DNA of 64,000 nt, from assembly GCA_027924645.1 (NCBI GenBank), contig BSBN01000293.1, forward strand, positions 10,192,501 to 10,256,500. Reading direction: 5' to 3'. Of this stretch, positions 59,466-64,000 are shown piece by piece. This DNA is from Cunninghamia lanceolata (lineage: Eukaryota; Streptophyta; Pinopsida; Cupressales; Cupressaceae). The notes under the pieces are model-generated. The model was given only the letters and a program-made list of their open reading frames with translations, did not search any database and was not told the origin of the DNA. Positions within the stretch are counted from its first letter, which is position 1. Every line of letters begins with the position of its first letter. Position numbers and translations under genes: made by a program.

Positions 59466-59760
59466 CCTTTTTTTTTAGGTGTGATGTGTTAAATAAAAAG
59501 AGAGCAAATAAAACAATCTAAAAACTAGATCAAACACAGAACACAGAAATTTTATAGTGGTTCATCTTATAGACTACATCCACTCTCAACAGGGGAATAT
59601 CTTTTATTCACCATCTCTTCAATATTACATCGCACCACAGCAAACACAGTAATATAAATTCTTCTTACAGCTAATATTCTCTACACCACAATGTCTAATA
59701 ATAGCAAACTACAGCCATTCTCCAGTTGGCCTCCAGGTTGTTATTGGGTATACCTTGTCT
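59460..59760 (-). mobile_element. LTR-like remnant
   Basis: On the minus strand, TATAGTGGTTCATC-type sequence in inverse and TTCTGTGTTCTGTGTTTGATC resemble the U5 end of plant copia LTRs. Boundaries uncertain. Confidence 0.3.
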
Positions 59761-60129
59761 CTGTTTAGGTGTTGGAAGAGTTTTACGTGGTAAGTGTTTG
59801 AAGATTTCTGCTTACCTTCATCGTGGATTCTTTTCAGTGGCTTCAAGAGCGCTATTCAGGACTGTGTGTCCTTAGATCCAATAGTGACCTACAATCCTGT
59901 TCGGACTTTGTCGACACGTGTCTCCTCTCCTGGTTACATTTGTTATTTTCCATTGTATGCTACAACTCACATCAGTTGGAAACTAGTTTTTTTTTTGGCT
60001 AACATTCCTTGCTAATGTTTTTTAGTTAGCATTATTTAATGTAACATTTTATGTTACAAACAGTGTTACCATAACACTTCTAAAAACGATGGCATTTACT
60101 ATAACGTTAACATTTGAATGTTAAATTAA

Positions 60130-60218
60130 ATTTACCTTAACATTTGATGTAACCTTCAGCCAGGGCCTAAATTTTTACCTTAACATTTGATGTAACCTTC
60201 AGCCAGGGCCTAAATTTG
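60130..60218. repeat. ~46-bp tandem duplication
   Basis: Two almost identical units containing ACCTTAACATTTGATGTAAC and CTTCAGCCAGGGCCTAAATT lie head to tail. Confidence 0.9.
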
Positions 60219-60219
60219 A

Positions 60220-61042
60220 TAGTCGACCCTGCCTATCAAGCAATTTTTTTATGACAGTTATCTGCTCAAACTTGCCCTTTGAATATTAAGACATATTTTT
60301 ATTATAAAAAAAAATATATAAACTAAATACGTATATCAGAATAACTCTATAAAAATTTTGATGTTCTATCTAAAATCTACCCTTTCATGTGATACAATCT
60401 TTTTTAAATTTTGATTGTATTTTACAACAAAAATAGCCAAATACAGCCATATGGCCATCAAATTTTTGCTAGTCAATATGTTGGAGAAATTATTTTTCAC
60501 TAAATAGACCACCATATGCTCTCAACTTGTTGAAGGAGGCTAGTTTCTTCTATTTGCCGTAACATTTAGCCACATAAGTGAAATTTAACAAATTTATAGT
60601 CGATGGGAAGCTGGTTCCAACGCCAACAAAGAAACATCAAGACAATTTGGAAATTGTGTCTTTTTAACACATTTTTTACCCTTCCTTTGTAAAGTAACAT
60701 AGGCAACTACTAAAATTATTGTATCTTTTGATTGGCAACTTGAAATTAGGTAAGTGCATGGAAATGCTATACAAAAAAGTGGTCAAATATCTAACTTTAG
60801 CCAAAACGTGAGCATGTTTTGAAAAAGTGCGATTATGTTATTTTGAAAATAACAAAACACGATCGTGGTATGGCTTGGTAAAGCCCAAGACAAAACATGA
60901 TTGCGTTTTGGGCTGTTAAAAAAAAAAAAACCTACGTTTTTCAACCCTGGCCATGATCCTTTGCCTACCCAGAGCACTTGTGGAGCATCAAAACACATTC
61001 GCATTATCAAAAATTCAACATTTTGCAATCAAAATCGCCATT
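60220..61042. other. Stretch without recognised gene
   Basis: AT-rich sequence upstream of the third companion gene. It may contain that gene's promoter; no clear TATA box. A poly-A run of 14 lies at ~60918-60931. Confidence 0.3.
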
Positions 61043-63400
61043 ATGTCAGGTATGTCCATGATTTTATCATTTTGTAATTAAATTGTGTTTACATTTCAAC
61101 AAATTTGATTATTTTTGATGAATTTCTTTTTTATTTATATTTTTATTTTTATATCAAATCCTATAGACTCTAACTTGGAACCAAATTTGGATGAGGAAAT
61201 GCCCGAAGAGAACCCTGCAACACACCAATCTCCTCCAACACTTCCAAGAAACCCTGGACAAAGTCAAGAGGATTTGATAGGGCATTTACAAGAAAATAAG
61301 AATCAACTTACAAAAATAGTTTCCAAATTGAAGGTATCAATATCAAACCCGCATCAGACATACTCACTTCATTGGAAGCAATGATGAAGAATGTTGACTC
61401 AGTGACAAGTCAAATAGATGAATGGAAAAGATATAAAGAATCATGTTGTAAGTTCTATGCAACCAAATTGTCCTACAATGATGTAAAAAAAAAAGAGATA
61501 ACAAAAAGAGAAATTTTTGCTCTTTACTAATCCTAGAACCAATGCACTGCTTCCTGTGACTTCAAAGAGATTTCCAATACATTGGTGCAATCATAATGAA
61601 ATAAGAAATGATTTTTGGGAGAGGTGGTGGATGGTGTTTAATCAACCTCTATGTAATAATCATGGCGTCCCATTATATTTTCTTAGGAATCTTTATTGTG
61701 AGTTTGTTCTTCATGAAATTCCCAATTATTTTGATATGAGGGAGTTTTGGTTGTTGTATGGAGCCTAATCAAACCTAGAGGTTAAATTTACCCCACTTTT
61801 ATCAACACGGTTTCCCCCCAAATTATTTAATGGGGTCAAGGGGCAACGCCCCCGAAACCTCCAATGATATTTTATTATTTTATTAAGGCGTCGGGAGTTA
61901 TTTTTTCTATTGGCCAACATAAAAAAAACCCTATTTTTGTAACTGACATAAGGCTTGATAAAAGAGGCTAAGGGTTAGGGTTTCTATTGATGTATTGTAG
62001 CAGTTTGTAGCGGTATTAAGTTGCAAAGATTTCTATTTGTAATCAATTTGATTTACTGGATAATAATATTGGACTCTTTGTTGGTGGATCTAGATTGAGT
62101 TTGGGTGAACCATGTTAAAACTTGTCTCTCATTGTTATTATTTCTATGTATTTTTCACTCCTCTATTTAATCTTTATTTGCATTTAATTGATATCTTTTG
62201 TCAGCTAACCCTAACAGTTTTAGGGTGGAGGTGGAGGCTCTACCCAACATAGATTGGGAGCTCGTAGGATGTAAATTGTTCACAAAGCCCACTAGCACTA
62301 AAATTCAACCAACATGTGATGATTCCATTAGTCGTCTAGGAGACTACGGAGGTGCAGACTCTCCATGCTATTGCTAGCCTCACAGACACACTTGTACAAC
62401 ATGGCACGCAAGTTTCTCAGTCTTGTGCTTTAGCAAATAATTAGGTAGCAAAACCATCCAACTCTAGTGCTCCTAGCTCTCACCTATGCCTTAGTTCTAA
62501 TTTATGTTATGGAGTAGATTGTGATCTAGAGGGTGCAGAGGGTGCCACCTCCCACGAATGCACTCATTGTCATCTTAGATTTTTTGGGAGTAGAGTGGGT
62601 GATCCAGCGGTACAAGGTCATCAATTAGATGATGTGGTAATGGATGATGAGCTATTAAATGATTTCTTTTCTGATCACACATAGGTATTTTTATATGAAT
62701 TTATAAGATTTTAATATCTTATACTTAAATTTTGAAATGTAAATTGATTATTAATTATAGAATTGAATTAAAATTATGCATATATTATACATTTTAGGGT
62801 GTAATGTCATAGTCCTATGGTATGACATTGATCATCCCACCAACGAGTTGTACAGGTGCATCTGTTTCAGAGGTAAAAATCTAATATATCAAAGAATAAT
62901 ACATTAAATATTTGAAAATGTGATTTTTTGTTGAATAGGTGGGCATTACATCACCATCTAACATGCTTGTTCCTATGGTTAGTTGTGTCATTGGATACAC
63001 AGCGGTATGCTATATAACTCATTTTAAATTTTTATTTTGCAACATCTAATTTTATTGTTTGTGCACATTAGACTTTCTAAGTTAAATTTGTTATTGTTTG
63101 TTTAGTTGATGTATTTAGCTATCACACCTCCTAGTATACGAGAGAATTTGGATATTGGTGTTTCTAAATAAATTTCATCGACAATGTGTCTAACACAGGT
63201 ATGAGTATGAACATATACATTTAATTATGATTATTTTGTTTCAATTGACATCATTAGGTATTTGAAAAAAATTGATAAATACAATTTTGTTATGCTATAG
63301 ATTGATGTAAACACTCCTATCCGAGGACAAACCTCTCTTGATGATGTTGAGCGTCATAAGTAAGAACAACTAGACTACCAATATGTTGTAAGTCTATATA
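61043..63400 (+). pseudogene. Third homologue of the companion gene, interrupted by a solo LTR
   Basis: Plus strand. Possible exon 1 is ATGTCAG (61043-61049) with donor GTATGT; exon 2 from 61167 is acidic then proline-containing (DEEMPEENPATHQSPPTLP). After a frameshift near 61345, MMKNVDSVTSQIDEWKR and KFYATKLSYNDV align with MQTIIDSVRSIDADLNR and QFYVDGLSYKDI of copy 2. IHWCNHNEIRNDFWERWWMVF and GVPLYFLRN match the WCRHE...WWMVF block. The solo LTR splits MREF from GGGGGSTQHRLGAR (compare MREFQGVGGGIPQHRLGPR). Later: SHECTHCHLRFFG, DDELLNDFFSDHT, donor near 62684, and further small exons (62940-63005, 63105-63198, 63301-63390). Diverged from copies 1 and 2 to perhaps a third of residues identical. 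Stops and shifts are present. Confidence 0.6.
61749..62216 (+). mobile_element. 468-bp solo LTR inside the third companion gene
   Basis: Flanked by the exact repeat GTTTT (61744-61748 and 62217-62221). Removing it rejoins the companion coding blocks on either side, which proves it is an insertion. The end CTAACCCTAACA and an internal GGGTGAACCATGTTAAAAC are copia-LTR-like; the start GGTTGTTGTATGG lacks a perfect TG. It contains the GC-rich GGGGCAACGCCCCCGAAACC block near 61838-61860, also seen near 24225. Confidence 0.7.
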
Positions 63401-64000
63401 TTATTTTTATATCATTTTAAAATAATATATTTTAGTTATAGAGTTTGGCATGGTATCTAATTTTATAATTTCTATAAATAGCTCTAAGTACAAAATAGTG
63501 AGGGATGCAGGAGATCAGAACGATGCAAGACAACTATGAATTCATGGGATCGAGGTTCAATTTCTAGTCAGGAAAAGAGAGGTAGAATGTTTCAATAATT
63601 TAGTGTTTGCTACCTATGATGAAGACACTTTTTATGCCTTTACATGGCACATCCATAATGTAATTTGTATGACTATATATTGATGACATTTTGTAGTTTG
63701 AGAGACTTGATGTTGGCATCATGGCATTGTATGACATTTTGATGACATTTGTATGCCTTCATGACTTTATCGAGACTAATGTATATAAATATTTTATGTG
63801 TATTCATAGCTTAAATGGTTTTAATGGTTTGTACCTATTCTATGTCTTTATATTTCCTTGTCTCTATCACTATCTCTCTCATATGTACATGGTGTGCATT
63901 AGGGTTGAATGACATATTTGGCATAATATCATACAAGTGTCATGCATTCATCATGGGTAGTGTGCATCAAACTCCTATGACTATGTGCATAGTCTTCTTA
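63400..64000. other. Window end, no gene recognised
   Basis: Probable 3' flank of the companion homologue with repeated TGATGACATTTTGTA-like words at 63683-63760. Short open frame 63721-63912 has no recognisable motif. Confidence 0.3.

Noticed and set aside
59055..59521. Two overlapping plus-strand frames as a membrane protein gene
   Set aside because: No start context, no motif, no second copy, and next to LTR debris; kept only as a low-confidence entry.

Overview
This window looks like repeat-rich nuclear DNA of a land plant, probably a gymnosperm with a large genome. The reasons are: one plant-type secreted GH5 mannanase gene with five GT-AG introns, primer binding sites of the plant initiator-Met tRNA type in several LTR elements, TTTAGGG-like tracts, AT-rich composition, and almost everything else being nested or decayed transposons. 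The species assignment is inference.

Layout. (1) Bases 1-14914 and 35821-50833 are two direct copies of one ~15 kb block that differ by a few percent plus indels; copy 1 starts before the window. The fully visible copy 2 shows the nesting. A non-autonomous LTR element on the minus strand (LTR pieces at 32578-32813, 47414-48868, 50139-50605 and 56434-57245, internal 48869-50138) carries a 14.6 kb TIR transposon (32814-47413, 3-bp duplication TCA) in its 3' LTR and a LINE (50606-~56433) in its 5' LTR. (2) 14913-23408 is another minus-strand LTR element with gag and a long extra coding region but no pol; it holds a 1.15 kb TIR element (19412-20562) that is a small relative of the 14.6 kb transposon. 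(3) 25074-27710 is a complete solo LTR with a perfect 5-bp duplication (ACATC). (4) 28794-31871 is the only clearly intact host gene, an endo-beta-1,4-mannanase of 464 residues. (5) 57246-64000 holds microsatellites, LTR scraps and, from 61043, a diverged homologue of the second gene of the TIR transposon, interrupted by a 468-bp solo LTR with duplication GTTTT.

The most interesting object is the 14.6 kb TIR transposon family. It combines (a) a decayed DDE-type transposase-like gene (34193-37411, plus strand) with a 5 x 20-residue acidic repeat near its N-terminus and a divergent C-terminal domain, (b) a convergent proline-rich companion gene (43065-44564, minus strand) whose homologue recurs at 61-63 kb, (c) ~28-bp imperfect TIRs starting GGGT, (d) subterminal clusters of the palindrome GGGTACCC (GGGATCCC in the small relative), and (e) a transposase gene followed by a 311-bp tandem array that repeats an intron-acceptor-like segment. 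I could not place it in a named superfamily. Both large copies are inactive: each gene carries stops or frameshifts, several of them differing between copies.
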